Shown one piece after another: positions 33,842 through 42,222 of a stretch of DNA of 64,000 nt. The stretch spans positions 124,001-188,000 of the forward strand of contig NZ_OX336385.1 of NCBI RefSeq assembly GCF_946902905.1, in the 5' to 3' direction. The stretch's first letter is position 1, and each line of letters opens with the position of its first letter. A program made the translations under genes and the position numbers. The DNA is from Streptococcus sp. Marseille-Q6470 (GTDB lineage: Bacteria > Bacillota > Bacilli > Lactobacillales > Streptococcaceae). Below the pieces are notes generated by a model. It saw only the letters and a list, made by a program, of their open reading frames with translations. It searched no databases and was not told the origin of the DNA.

Positions 33842-34798
33842 ATGTCGATTACAACAATGTTAACCCTTATGGTTTCGTCCATGTTGATTTACTCAGCACC
33901 ACTTATTTTCACAAGTATCGGAGGAGTTTTCTCTGAACGTGGAGGAGTTGTTAACGTTGGTCTTGAAGGAATCATGGTCATGGGTGCCTTTTCTGGAGTT
34001 GTTTTTAACCTTGAATTTGCTCAAGATTTGGGAGCATTAACTCCTTGGTTTGCGCTTCTAGTTGGTGGATTAGTCGGAGCGCTCTTCTCGCTCATTCACG
34101 CAGTAGCTACAATTCATTTCCGTGCTGACCATGTTGTCAGTGGTACCGTACTTAACTTGATGGCGCCAGCCTTGGCAGTTTTCTTGGTGAAGGTGCTTTA
34201 TAATAAGGGACAAACGGATAACTTAACGCAAACTTTTGGTCGTTTTGACTTCCCGGTTTTAGCTAATATCCCTGTTATCGGAGATATCTTCTTCAAGTCA
34301 ACTAGTCTACTAGGTTACCTAGCAATTGCTTTCTCATTCCTAGCTTGGTTTATCCTCTTTAAGACTCGCTTTGGACTTCGCCTTCGTTCAGTTGGTGAAC
34401 ACCCACAAGCAGCAGATACTTTGGGTATCAATGTCTACAAGATGAGATATCTTGGAGTTGTGATTTCAGGTTTCCTTGGAGGAATCGGTGGAGCTATTTA
34501 CGCTCAATCAATTTCTGTTAACTTCTCAGTTACAACTATCGTCGGACCTGGATTTATCGCACTTGCTGCTATGATCTTCGGTAAATGGAATCCTGTTGGT
34601 GCTATGCTTTCAAGTCTCTTCTTTGGACTATCACAAAGTTTAGCAGTTATCGGTTCTCAACTTCCTTTCTTGCAAGGAGTTCCAGCCGTTTACTTGCAAA
34701 TTGCACCATATCTCTTGACCATTGTCGTCCTAGCAGCCTTCTTTGGTAAAGCTGTTGCGCCGAAGGCAGATGGTATCAACTATATCAAGTCTAAATAA
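33842..34798 (+). CDS. Nucleoside ABC transporter permease 2 (NupQ-like)
   Basis: 318-residue partner permease of the same fold, with about 8-9 membrane helices, the N-terminal block RGGVVNVGLEGIMVMGAF and the coupling loop LRLRSVGEHPQAADTLGI. It completes the pnrA-nupOPQ importer (lipoprotein, double ATPase, two permeases). AAAGGAGG lies before the ATG, and a bidirectional terminator follows. Confidence 0.93.
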   Translation: MSITTMLTLMVSSMLIYSAPLIFTSIGGVFSERGGVVNVGLEGIMVMGAFSGVVFNLEFAQDLGALTPWFALLVGGLVGALFSLIHAVATIHFRADHVVSGTVLNLMAPALAVFLVKVLYNKGQTDNLTQTFGRFDFPVLANIPVIGDIFFKSTSLLGYLAIAFSFLAWFILFKTRFGLRLRSVGEHPQAADTLGINVYKMRYLGVVISGFLGGIGGAIYAQSISVNFSVTTIVGPGFIALAAMIFGKWNPVGAMLSSLFFGLSQSLAVIGSQLPFLQGVPAVYLQIAPYLLTIVVLAAFFGKAVAPKADGINYIKSK

Positions 34799-34802
34799 CA
34801 TA

Positions 34803-34838
34803 AAAAAACGTCAGTTGAAACTGACGTTTTATTTTTTT
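34803..34838. terminator. Bidirectional terminator between nucleoside importer and plsY
   Basis: AACGTCAGTT and AACTGACGTT flank a GA-centred turn, with A-runs on the left and TTTTATTTTTTT on the right. It serves both convergent genes. Confidence 0.88.
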
Positions 34839-35470
34839 GGTTCTTGGTGCGTTAGGTTAAGTCCCCAAGGAATGAGATTTTCTGTTTTATTTTGGATCCG
34901 TTTGATATTGTCCTTGTGTCGAACAATCACTAGACTGGCAAGAGCGATAATAATCAAAGTGAAGAGTAAGTCATAACTACTCAAGATAAATCCAAAAAGA
35001 GGAAATAGAAGGACTCCAATAATTGCAGCAATAGCAGCAGAGATACTAGAGAGAGAGATCATACTTCCCAGATAAAGGATTCCAAAGAAAATGACTGCAA
35101 GGTAAAGGCAAAAGAGAGGAGCAAATCCAAAAATAACTCCAGCACTGGTTGCAACAGCCTTGCCACCCTTGAATTTGGCAAAGATAGGGAAGGTATGTCC
35201 AATGACTGCTAAGAGTCCAAAGACGATAGGTGAAACTCCCTGCACATGGAAGATGAATGGGAGCAGAGTGGCTAAAGTACCCTTAAAGAAATCAATTACA
35301 AAGGTTGCCATTCCAGCTTTCTTGCCTAGGATTCGGAAGGTATTGGTCGTTCCAGTATTACCAGATCCATGTTCTCTTAGATTGATGTTAAAGAATATTT
35401 GTCCAATCCACAAGCCTGAAGGAATTGATCCTAATAAATAAGCTAAAATTAATAATACTATTGTCATCAT
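34829..35470 (-). CDS. plsY: Glycerol-3-phosphate acyltransferase PlsY
   Basis: Transfers an acyl group from acyl-phosphate to glycerol-3-phosphate at the membrane, the first committed step of phospholipid synthesis. 213 residues, five to six membrane helices. It has the active-site motifs [23 protein letters not shown] and [22 protein letters not shown] start at ATG 35470 (MMTIVLL); the frame is open 38 codons further, but that stretch is not hydrophobic like the family and lies across the promoter. The -10 box ends 6 nt before the ATG, so the mRNA may be leaderless. Confidence 0.95.
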   Translation of the reverse strand: MMTIVLLILAYLLGSIPSGLWIGQIFFNINLREHGSGNTGTTNTFRILGKKAGMATFVIDFFKGTLATLLPFIFHVQGVSPIVFGLLAVIGHTFPIFAKFKGGKAVATSAGVIFGFAPLFCLYLAVIFFGILYLGSMISLSSISAAIAAIIGVLLFPLFGFILSSYDLLFTLIIIALASLVIVRHKDNIKRIQNKTENLIPWGLNLTHQEPKK

Positions 35471-35476
35471 GTTTCT

Positions 35477-35485
35477 ATTATACCA
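35477..35485 (-). promoter_or_regulatory. Extended -10 promoter giving a leaderless plsY mRNA
   Basis: On the minus strand TGGTATAAT, then AGAAAC and the ATG. This is the same arrangement as before the U32 gene at 17506. Confidence 0.7.
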
Positions 35486-35649
35486 TGAAATAGGAGAGAA
35501 ACGAAACTGAATCTTTTCACCACTTGTGACATCTGATACTTTATCAAAGTTGATAAGTTTATTATGAGTACGATTTTTATTCAAAAACCAAGGCTAAAGT
35601 TTTAAAAATTCATGAAAGTTTCTGAAAAACTTGATATTGTGTTTATTTA

Positions 35650-35658
35650 TGCTATAAT
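35650..35658 (+). promoter_or_regulatory. Extended -10 promoter of amino-acid ABC operon
   Basis: TGCTATAAT, 28 bp before the permease ATG, followed by an AGGAGG ribosome site. Confidence 0.7.
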
Positions 35659-35686
35659 AGAAACAATTATTTTTAGGAGGTGGAAT

Positions 35687-36328
35687 ATGTCTTACTTATT
35701 TGAGATATTACCAAGTTTATTGAGCGGTGCAACAATGACTCTACAAGTTTTTGCACTGGTCTTACTTTTTTCAATCCCTCTAGGCATTTTGGTTGCCTTT
35801 TGCCTACAGGTCCATTGGAAACCCCTCCATTACATGATTGACATCTATATCTGGGTGATGCGTGGAACACCCTTGCTCTTGCAGTTAATCTTTATCTACT
35901 ATGTTCTGCCAAGTATCGGAATTCGACTAGATCGTGTGCCTGCAGCAATTATTGCCTTCACGCTTAATTATGCAGCCTACTTTGCTGAAATTTTTCGTGG
36001 AGGAATTGCAACCATTCCTCAAGGGCAATATGAGGCAGCGAAAGTTTTAAAATTCAAACCTATCGATACCGTCCGCTATATTATCTTGCCACAAGTGACC
36101 AAGATTGTTTTGCCAAGTGTATTTAACGAAGTTATGAGTTTGGTTAAGGATACTTCTTTAGTATATGCACTCGGTATTTCAGATTTAATCCTAGCTAGTC
36201 GTACTGCAGCCAATCGTGATGCTAGTTTGATTCCAATGTTTCTAGCAGGCGCTATCTATCTTCTTATGATTGGTATCGTTACGATTTTAGCTAAGAAACT
36301 TGAGAAAAAATTCAGCTACTATAGATAG
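35687..36328 (+). CDS. Amino-acid ABC transporter permease
   Basis: 213-residue HisM/GlnP-type permease with about five membrane helices and the EAA loop QGQYEAAKVLKFKPIDTVRYIILPQ that docks the ATPase. The N-terminal segment LLSGATMTLQVF is typical of polar amino-acid permeases. I start at ATG 35687 because AGGAGG lies 8 nt upstream; the longer frame runs through the promoter. It is the first gene of a permease-ATPase-binding protein operon (10- and 9-nt gaps). Confidence 0.93.
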   Translation: MSYLFEILPSLLSGATMTLQVFALVLLFSIPLGILVAFCLQVHWKPLHYMIDIYIWVMRGTPLLLQLIFIYYVLPSIGIRLDRVPAAIIAFTLNYAAYFAEIFRGGIATIPQGQYEAAKVLKFKPIDTVRYIILPQVTKIVLPSVFNEVMSLVKDTSLVYALGISDLILASRTAANRDASLIPMFLAGAIYLLMIGIVTILAKKLEKKFSYYR

Positions 36329-36338
36329 GAGGTTATCC

Positions 36339-36968
36339 ATGTTAGAGTTAAGAAATATTAGCAAAAAATTTGGAAAAAAAGAAATTTTATCCAATTTCAG
36401 TTTTACATTTCCTGAAAAGCAGATTTTAGCCATCGTTGGACCTTCTGGTGGTGGGAAAACTACCTTGCTTAGAATGTTAGCTGGACTTGAAACCATTGAT
36501 TCAGGTGAGATTTTTTATAATGGAGAATCCCTACCTTTGGATGAACTTGAAAATCGTCACTTGTTAGGTTTTGTTTTTCAAGATTTTCAGCTGTTTCCGC
36601 ACCTTTCCGTTATGGAGAACTTGATTTTGTCGCCAATCAAAACTATGGGGATGTCTGAAGCAGATGCTAAGAAGAAGGCGGTAGAATTACTAACTCGTCT
36701 AGGTCTTGAAGCACACGCTGATGCTTATCCATACTCTTTATCTGGTGGTCAAAAGCAACGTGTTGCTTTAGCACGTGCAATGATGATAGATCCAGAAGTG
36801 ATTGGGTATGATGAACCAACTTCTGCCCTTGATCCAGAGTTGCGTCTCGAAGTTGAAAAACTGATTTTACAAAATCGAGAATTAGGCATGACTCAAATTG
36901 TCGTAACCCACGATCTCCAGTTTGCAGAGAATATCGCTGACCAGATTCTCAAAGTAGAGCCTAAGTAG
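36339..36968 (+). CDS. Amino-acid ABC transporter ATP-binding protein
   Basis: 209 residues, GlnQ-like. Walker A is GPSGGGKTTLLRML (about 33-46), with Q-loop FVFQDFQLFPHLSV, signature [15 protein letters not shown], Walker B VIGYDEPTSALDP and H-loop IVVTHDLQFA. It starts at ATG 36339 after AGGAGG. It energises uptake through the permease encoded just upstream. Confidence 0.94.
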   Translation: MLELRNISKKFGKKEILSNFSFTFPEKQILAIVGPSGGGKTTLLRMLAGLETIDSGEIFYNGESLPLDELENRHLLGFVFQDFQLFPHLSVMENLILSPIKTMGMSEADAKKKAVELLTRLGLEAHADAYPYSLSGGQKQRVALARAMMIDPEVIGYDEPTSALDPELRLEVEKLILQNRELGMTQIVVTHDLQFAENIADQILKVEPK

Positions 36969-36977
36969 GAGGTGTCT

Positions 36978-37820
36978 ATGAATCGAAAGAAAATCAGCCT
37001 TGTTTTGGTATTCTTTCTTGCTTTTTTTCTCGTAGGATGCACGCAAAAGGCTAGCAATCCTAAAGTAGATAATTGGGAAAAATACCAACAACAGGGAACA
37101 ATTACTATCGGATTTGACAATACTTTTGTTCCTATGGGATTTGAAGAAAAGAATGGGCAATATGTTGGATTTGATATTGATTTAGCCCAAGCTGTTTCTG
37201 AGAAACTTGGCTTTAAGGTCCAGTTTCAACCCATTGATTGGGATATGAAGGAAACAGAGCTTCAAAATGGGACCATTGATGCAATTTGGAACGGCTATTC
37301 TGCGACGGATGAACGTCGTGAGAAAGTAGCCTTTACTATTCCTTACATGGAAAATCAGCAGGTTTTAGTTTCTAAGAAAACTCAAAATATCCATTCAGTG
37401 TCTGATATGAAAGGTAAGGTTTTGGGGGCTCAGGCAGGTTCTTCGGGTTATCTGGACTTTGAAGCGCAACCTGACCTTTTGAAAAATATCGTAAAAGATC
37501 AAAAAGCCAACCAATATCAAAGTTTTAATGAAGCCTTGATTGACTTGCAAAATGATCGGATTGATGCCCTTCTAATTGACCGTGTTTATGCCAACTATTA
37601 TCTTAAAACTGAAGGAATTTTAGACCAGTATGAGATTTTCCCAGCTGGTTTTGAGAGTGAATCCTTTGCAGTTGGAGTAAGACCAGCTGATAAGACCTTG
37701 TTAGCAAATTTGAATAAAGCTTTTGTCGAGCTCTATCAAGAAGGAAAATTCCAAGAAATCAGCCAGAAATGGTTTGGTGAAGATGTGGCTACAAGCCAAA
37801 TTAAAGGAAAAGAAAACTAA
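36978..37820 (+). CDS. Amino-acid ABC transporter substrate-binding lipoprotein
   Basis: 280 residues with a lipoprotein signal peptide (LVGC lipobox at about residues 19-22) and the SBP_bac_3 fold. Key blocks are TITIGFDNTFVPMGFEEKNG, YVGFDIDLAQAVSEKLG, DAIWNGYSATDERREKV and LGAQAGSSGYLDFE. This pattern is typical of polar amino-acid or cystine/glutamine-type binding proteins; the exact ligand cannot be named. I start at ATG 36978 after AGGAGGT; the GTG two codons earlier lies within that site. Confidence 0.93.
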   Translation: MNRKKISLVLVFFLAFFLVGCTQKASNPKVDNWEKYQQQGTITIGFDNTFVPMGFEEKNGQYVGFDIDLAQAVSEKLGFKVQFQPIDWDMKETELQNGTIDAIWNGYSATDERREKVAFTIPYMENQQVLVSKKTQNIHSVSDMKGKVLGAQAGSSGYLDFEAQPDLLKNIVKDQKANQYQSFNEALIDLQNDRIDALLIDRVYANYYLKTEGILDQYEIFPAGFESESFAVGVRPADKTLLANLNKAFVELYQEGKFQEISQKWFGEDVATSQIKGKEN

Positions 37821-37844
37821 GATGTATATCTTAGTTTCTTTTTT
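37812..37844 (+). terminator. Rho-independent terminator after the amino-acid ABC operon
   Basis: GAAAACTAAGAT, loop GTAT, ATCTTAGTTTC, then TTTTTT. It overlaps the stop codon of the binding-protein gene. Confidence 0.85.
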
Positions 37845-37908
37845 GGTAGAGACAGGTGATGATTTTGCTAAAAAGTACTTGGGAATAGGCTTTTTAGCTA
37901 GAAAAACT

Positions 37909-37937
37909 TTGCAAAATCCCTAGAAAACCTGTAAAAT
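37909..37937 (+). promoter_or_regulatory. Promoter of parE
   Basis: TTGCAA (37909-37914), 17-bp spacer, TAAAAT (37932-37937), 29 bp before the GTG start. Confidence 0.75.
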
Positions 37938-37966
37938 AGAAAAGATGAACAAATAGGAGGTTCCTT

Positions 37967-39910
37967 GTGTCAAAAAAGGAAATCAATATTAACAATTATA
38001 ATGATGACGCCATTCAGGTACTAGAAGGGTTGGATGCGGTCCGTAAACGTCCAGGGATGTATATCGGATCGACCGATGGTGCTGGTCTCCATCATCTAGT
38101 CTGGGAAATCGTGGATAATGCGGTTGACGAAGCCTTGTCTGGATTTGGTGATCGGATTGATGTAACCATTAATAAGGATGGGAGTTTAACGGTTCAAGAC
38201 CACGGACGTGGGATGCCAACGGGAATGCACGCTATGGGGATTCCAACAGTAGAGGTGATTTTTACCATCCTTCATGCTGGAGGAAAATTCGGTCAGGGTG
38301 GTTATAAGACTTCTGGTGGTCTTCACGGAGTTGGTTCTTCTGTTGTCAATGCCCTCTCTAGCTGGCTTGAAGTAGAAATTACGCGTGATGGTGCTGTTTA
38401 TAAACAACGCTTTGAAAATGGTGGGAAGCCCGTAACAACTCTTGAAAAGGTTGGGACAGCACCAAAATCTAAGACAGGTACCAAAGTGACCTTTATGCCG
38501 GATGCTAGTATCTTTTCTACGACTGACTTTAAATACAATACCATTTCAGAGCGTCTCAATGAGTCAGCCTTTCTCTTAAAAAATGTAACCTTGTCATTAA
38601 CAGACAAGCGAACAGACGAAGCGATCGAGTTCCATTATGAGAACGGGGTGCAGGACTTTGTTTCCTACCTCAACGAAGATAAGGAAACCTTGACGCCTGT
38701 CCTATACTTTGAAGGCGAAGACAATGGTTTCCAAGTAGAAGTAGCCCTCCAGTATAATGATGGATTTTCAGATAACATCTTGTCCTTTGTTAATAATGTC
38801 CGTACCAAAGACGGTGGAACGCATGAGACAGGACTCAAGTCAGCCATTACCAAGGTTATGAATGACTATGCCCGTAAGACAGGGCTTCTCAAAGAAAAAG
38901 ATAAAAATCTTGAAGGATCCGATTACCGTGAAGGGTTATCGGCTGTTCTTTCTATCCTAGTTCCTGAAGAACATTTGCAATTTGAAGGACAGACTAAGGA
39001 CAAACTAGGTAGTCCCCTTGCTCGTCCTGTTGTAGATGGAATTGTGGCTGATAAGTTGACCTTCTTCCTCATGGAAAATGGAGAATTAGCTTCAAATCTG
39101 ATTCGTAAAGCTATCAAGGCCCGTGATGCTCGTGAAGCAGCACGAAAAGCGCGTGATGAGAGCCGAAATGGCAAGAAAAACAAGAAAGACAAGGGCTTGC
39201 TTTCAGGTAAATTAACGCCAGCCCAGTCTAAAAATCCAGCTAAGAATGAACTTTACCTAGTCGAGGGGGATTCTGCCGGTGGTTCTGCTAAGCAAGGTCG
39301 TGACCGCAAGTTCCAAGCTATCTTGCCTCTTCGTGGTAAGGTTATCAATACAGCCAAGGCCAAGATGGCAGATATCCTCAAAAACGAAGAAATCAACACC
39401 ATGATTTATACCATTGGTGCTGGTGTGGGGGCAGACTTCTCTCTTGAAGATGCCAACTATGACAAGATTATTATCATGACCGATGCGGATACCGACGGTG
39501 CCCACATTCAAACACTTCTCTTGACCTTCTTTTACCGCTATATGCGTCCACTAGTTGAGGCAGGTCATGTTTATATTGCCCTTCCTCCTCTTTACAAGAT
39601 GTCAAAAGGGAAAGGCAAGAAAGAAGAAGTGGCCTACGCTTGGACAGATGGTGAGCTAGAAGAACTACGTAAGCAGTTTGGTAAAGGTGCTACCCTCCAA
39701 CGCTACAAGGGACTTGGTGAGATGAATGCGGACCAACTATGGGAAACAACCATGAACCCAGAAACTCGTACCCTCATCCGTGTTACGATTGAAGACCTAG
39801 CCCGCGCAGAACGTCGCGTCAATGTCCTCATGGGTGACAAGGTTGAACCACGCCGTAAGTGGATCGAAGACAATGTCAAGTTTACACTGGAAGAAGCGAC
39901 TGTGTTTTAA
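37967..39910 (+). CDS. parE: DNA topoisomerase IV subunit B
   Basis: ATPase subunit of topoisomerase IV, which decatenates daughter chromosomes. 647 residues: GHKL ATP site (EIVDNAVDEAL, VQDHGRGMPTG, LHGVGSSVVNALS), transducer domain, then the TOPRIM block with LVEGDSAGGSAKQGRD and MTDADTDGAHIQTLL. The quinolone-relevant segment (PLRGKVINTAKAKMADILKN) keeps Asp in MAD, as in susceptible strains. The start is GTG with AGGAGG at the right distance. Its partner parC lies 3.3 kb downstream. Confidence 0.97.
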   Translation: MSKKEININNYNDDAIQVLEGLDAVRKRPGMYIGSTDGAGLHHLVWEIVDNAVDEALSGFGDRIDVTINKDGSLTVQDHGRGMPTGMHAMGIPTVEVIFTILHAGGKFGQGGYKTSGGLHGVGSSVVNALSSWLEVEITRDGAVYKQRFENGGKPVTTLEKVGTAPKSKTGTKVTFMPDASIFSTTDFKYNTISERLNESAFLLKNVTLSLTDKRTDEAIEFHYENGVQDFVSYLNEDKETLTPVLYFEGEDNGFQVEVALQYNDGFSDNILSFVNNVRTKDGGTHETGLKSAITKVMNDYARKTGLLKEKDKNLEGSDYREGLSAVLSILVPEEHLQFEGQTKDKLGSPLARPVVDGIVADKLTFFLMENGELASNLIRKAIKARDAREAARKARDESRNGKKNKKDKGLLSGKLTPAQSKNPAKNELYLVEGDSAGGSAKQGRDRKFQAILPLRGKVINTAKAKMADILKNEEINTMIYTIGAGVGADFSLEDANYDKIIIMTDADTDGAHIQTLLLTFFYRYMRPLVEAGHVYIALPPLYKMSKGKGKKEEVAYAWTDGELEELRKQFGKGATLQRYKGLGEMNADQLWETTMNPETRTLIRVTIEDLARAERRVNVLMGDKVEPRRKWIEDNVKFTLEEATVF

Positions 39911-39943
39911 AATTAGGATATAAATACAAATGGAGGACAAGAT

Positions 39944-40351
39944 ATGTCTGAAAATCTAAGTGAAGAGCAAGTTAAAGAAGCTCTTGAAAGTGGCTATGCG
40001 CAATCTGAGGCCCTATTAAACGATAAAGATGAATTAGATGATTTTTTGTACCGTTTGGAGCAAAAAATTAACGATATGCCATTTGTTGGTAAGAAATTTA
40101 CAATGATCCCAGTCATGATTTCCTTAGTGAAAAATTATGTTCAAGGGAAATACACAACGGTTCCTTATGGAACTATTTTAGCCGTTTTAAGCGCACTTAT
40201 TTATTTCCTTTCCCCATTTGACATTATTCCAGATTTTATTCCGTTAGCAGGCTACTTGGATGATATGGCTGTTGTAGGACTTTGTATGAATATGGTCAAA
40301 ATAGACATTGAAACCTATGATAAATGGCGTCAGTCTCAAGGATTGATCTGA
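39944..40351 (+). CDS. DUF1232 (YkvA family) membrane protein
   Basis: 135 residues. The C-terminal hydrophobic domain carries the DUF1232 signature LIYFLSPFDIIPDFIPLAGYLDDMAVVG (about 89-116), with a predicted membrane hairpin, after an acidic soluble N-terminal half. The function of YkvA-like proteins is not established. A GGAGGAC ribosome site precedes the ATG. It lies 33 nt after parE and may be co-transcribed with it. Confidence 0.88.
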   Translation: MSENLSEEQVKEALESGYAQSEALLNDKDELDDFLYRLEQKINDMPFVGKKFTMIPVMISLVKNYVQGKYTTVPYGTILAVLSALIYFLSPFDIIPDFIPLAGYLDDMAVVGLCMNMVKIDIETYDKWRQSQGLI

Positions 40352-40400
40352 AAAATCGTCTATATTTCTTAATTTTAGCTCTCTAAAAGAGGTATACATC

Positions 40401-40943
40401 ATGATAAGTTTATTGTATCATACTCCTTTTCTTGCGATAGTTTTAGCTATAGGTGCAGTTATGTTTATAACAGCTAAACAAGGAAAACCTGAGAAAATTC
40501 GCTTTCTTGAATTCTTACTATTAGCTATAGTAACCGCCTGTGTCTTTTTATTTGATAATCCTTTTAGATCCAATCCTTATGCAGGTTTGCTATTCTATAC
40601 TTTTGACATTTTTATTTTCACACCAGCTAGCTTAGCTTTTGGATTCACAGCTATTTATAAGAGCAATAAACATCTCAAACATTATCCTAGTAGTTACTCA
40701 AAACTTCTTAGGCTAAATGCCTGGCTTTTAGAAATATTTTCAGTTATTAATTTCCTATTTTTAATGCTGACGGAAGAAATGGGAATTATGTTGCTGCTAC
40801 CTTTTTTTGGAATTAGTTCTATCATTCAATTTATAGTCGGAGAGCTTGAAAGAAAAAGAGTTCAGAAGCTTCTTCAGCAAAGAAATGAAGATGCTGTTAT
40901 TCAGAACCTAGAGACCACTGAGGAAGAACCACATGAGAACTGA
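40401..40943 (+). CDS. Hypothetical membrane protein
   Basis: 180 residues with about five hydrophobic helices (about 7-25, 36-51, 63-84, 107-125 and 127-148). It ends in a charged, Glu/Gln-rich cytoplasmic tail (RKRVQKLLQQRNED). No domain is recognised. The ATG follows AAAGAGGT. It overlaps the truncated ANT(6)-like gene by 11 nt. It belongs to the variable patch between parE and parC. Confidence 0.7.
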   Translation: MISLLYHTPFLAIVLAIGAVMFITAKQGKPEKIRFLEFLLLAIVTACVFLFDNPFRSNPYAGLLFYTFDIFIFTPASLAFGFTAIYKSNKHLKHYPSSYSKLLRLNAWLLEIFSVINFLFLMLTEEMGIMLLLPFFGISSIIQFIVGELERKRVQKLLQQRNEDAVIQNLETTEEEPHEN

Positions 40944-41520
40944 CCAGGAAATACTTGAACTAATTTTAGAAACAGCTAAAAAGTTACAGGTTGATGCTGT
41001 AGCGCTATCTGGTTCACGAACAAACCAAAAGGTTCAAACAGATGAATTTCAAGACTATGATCTTGTCTATGTCGTAGATGACATAGACAATCTAACGAGT
41101 GACCTTTCTTGGCTGGATCAGTTCGGCAAACGTATCATCGAGCAAGAGGTTACTCTAGGACATCGCCGTCTTTATCTTATGCTTTTCGAAGATGGCAATC
41201 GCATTGATCTAACCCTCTGTCCTAAAGATCACATCAACGAGTGGGTGGATAGTGAGGCAGGATTCACAGTTTTAGTGGATGAGAAGGGTTCGTTTGAGTC
41301 TTATTCTCCTAGTCCTCAGCGTTTCTGGATACATCCAGCTAGTGAGACGGATTTTGAAAAATCTTGTAATGAATTTTGGTGGGTGTCAGCCTACGTGGTC
41401 AAAGGAATTTGTCGTAAGCAAGTCATCTATACGACGGACCACCTCAAAACCATCCGCAGCCGCTACAAAAAACGCAAACCTGCTATGAAGGTAACGGAAG
41501 CAGTGGGGAGTGTTAATTAA
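40933..41520 (+). CDS. Truncated ANT(6)-type aminoglycoside adenylyltransferase-like protein
   Basis: 195 residues against 273 for the intact paralogue at 42223. The N-terminal nucleotidyltransferase part is kept: GSRTNQKVQTDEFQDYDLVY with the metal-binding DYD, and LGHRRLYLMLFEDGNRIDLTL. After TTDHL (about residue 172) the sequence changes abruptly to an unrelated basic tail ending MKVTEAVGSVN, so the helical C-terminal domain is lost. 87 bases (41344-41430) are identical to 42634-42720 in the intact copy. It is probably non-functional as a drug-modifying enzyme and looks like a recombination product. Confidence 0.8.
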   Translation: MRTDQEILELILETAKKLQVDAVALSGSRTNQKVQTDEFQDYDLVYVVDDIDNLTSDLSWLDQFGKRIIEQEVTLGHRRLYLMLFEDGNRIDLTLCPKDHINEWVDSEAGFTVLVDEKGSFESYSPSPQRFWIHPASETDFEKSCNEFWWVSAYVVKGICRKQVIYTTDHLKTIRSRYKKRKPAMKVTEAVGSVN

Positions 41521-41546
41521 GTCTGACAGATTTGGAGGAATAGAAG

Positions 41547-41921
41547 ATGATTATCAGACCTGCAAGCAGAAAAGATTGTCAAGCTATTTATAACCTTTAT
41601 CAAAGTGAAAAATGGCTTTCTTTTACAGAGGAAAAAGTGACATCTCTATTTTCGACAAATCTGTCTCATTACTTGGTGCTTGAAGAGGACCAGAAAATCC
41701 TTGGCTTTGTCCGTTATCTGACGGATGAAGTGATGACGACCTTTTTAGCTGAAATAATTATTGATAAATCCCACCGCAGAAAAGGACTGGGACAGCAGCT
41801 GATTGAGGAGATCCACAAAAAATATCCTTTGACACGGATTGAATTAATATCTGAAGCAGATGGATTTTATCGGTCAATAAGTTTTAAGCCTGTTGGTACA
41901 GGATTTAGAAAATCTGAATGA
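41547..41921 (+). CDS. GNAT-family N-acetyltransferase
   Basis: 124 residues with the GNAT fold. The N-terminal IIRPASRKDCQAIYNLYQ is followed by the central strand FLAEIIIDKSHRRKGLGQQLIEEI, carrying the acetyl-CoA pyrophosphate loop RRKGLG. A C-terminal strand FYRSISFKPVGTGF ends the fold. The substrate is unknown. A GGAGGAA site precedes the ATG. The protein is at the short end of the family but has the whole core. Confidence 0.85.
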   Translation: MIIRPASRKDCQAIYNLYQSEKWLSFTEEKVTSLFSTNLSHYLVLEEDQKILGFVRYLTDEVMTTFLAEIIIDKSHRRKGLGQQLIEEIHKKYPLTRIELISEADGFYRSISFKPVGTGFRKSE

Positions 41922-41934
41922 AAGGAGACAGCCA

Positions 41935-42021
41935 ATGACGCTTGACAACAAACTAGGTCTGACAGATTCGCTTGAACTAGCCAAGATGGTTATGCGATGG
42001 AGGCTGCCCAAGCCTGTCTAG
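41935..42021 (+). pseudogene. 5' fragment of a Fic-family gene
   Basis: ATG 41935, with an AAAGGAG ribosome site, encodes MTLDNKLGLTDSLELAK, which matches the usual N-terminus of streptococcal Fic/DOC proteins. After about 17 codons the match ends and the frame stops at 42021. The rest of the gene, including the HPFxxGNG motif, is absent. The break falls exactly where the GNAT remnant begins (about 41985). Confidence 0.6.
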
Positions 42022-42206
42022 ACTTTGTTTTTCAGCAATCTAGCTTGTCATAAGTTTACTCTTTTACATCCTTACTCAATCAACTTTTGCAAAAAGTCAT
42101 GCAAAAACTGAGCATGAAATTTGTCAAAGAATTTGATAATGAAAAAGTTCCAGCAGACAGTCCGCTTTATAGACATGTCCTCTACAGAATCAAGAGTCTC
42201 CACTAA
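41985..42206 (+). pseudogene. Remnant of a RimJ/RimL-type GNAT acetyltransferase gene
   Basis: One frame reads DGYAMEAAQACLDFVFQQS (41985-42053), the acetyl-CoA-binding helix of RimJ/L-type acetyltransferases. After a stop and a gap, the same frame resumes with VMQKLSMKFVKEFD and PADSPLYRHVLYRI (42096-42206), the C-terminal end of that family. The N-terminal half and a middle piece are missing. It is joined at its 5' side to the fic fragment. The remaining DNA of this 300-bp gap shows no intact gene. Confidence 0.7.
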
Positions 42207-42222
42207 AAAGGCAGGTATTCCC

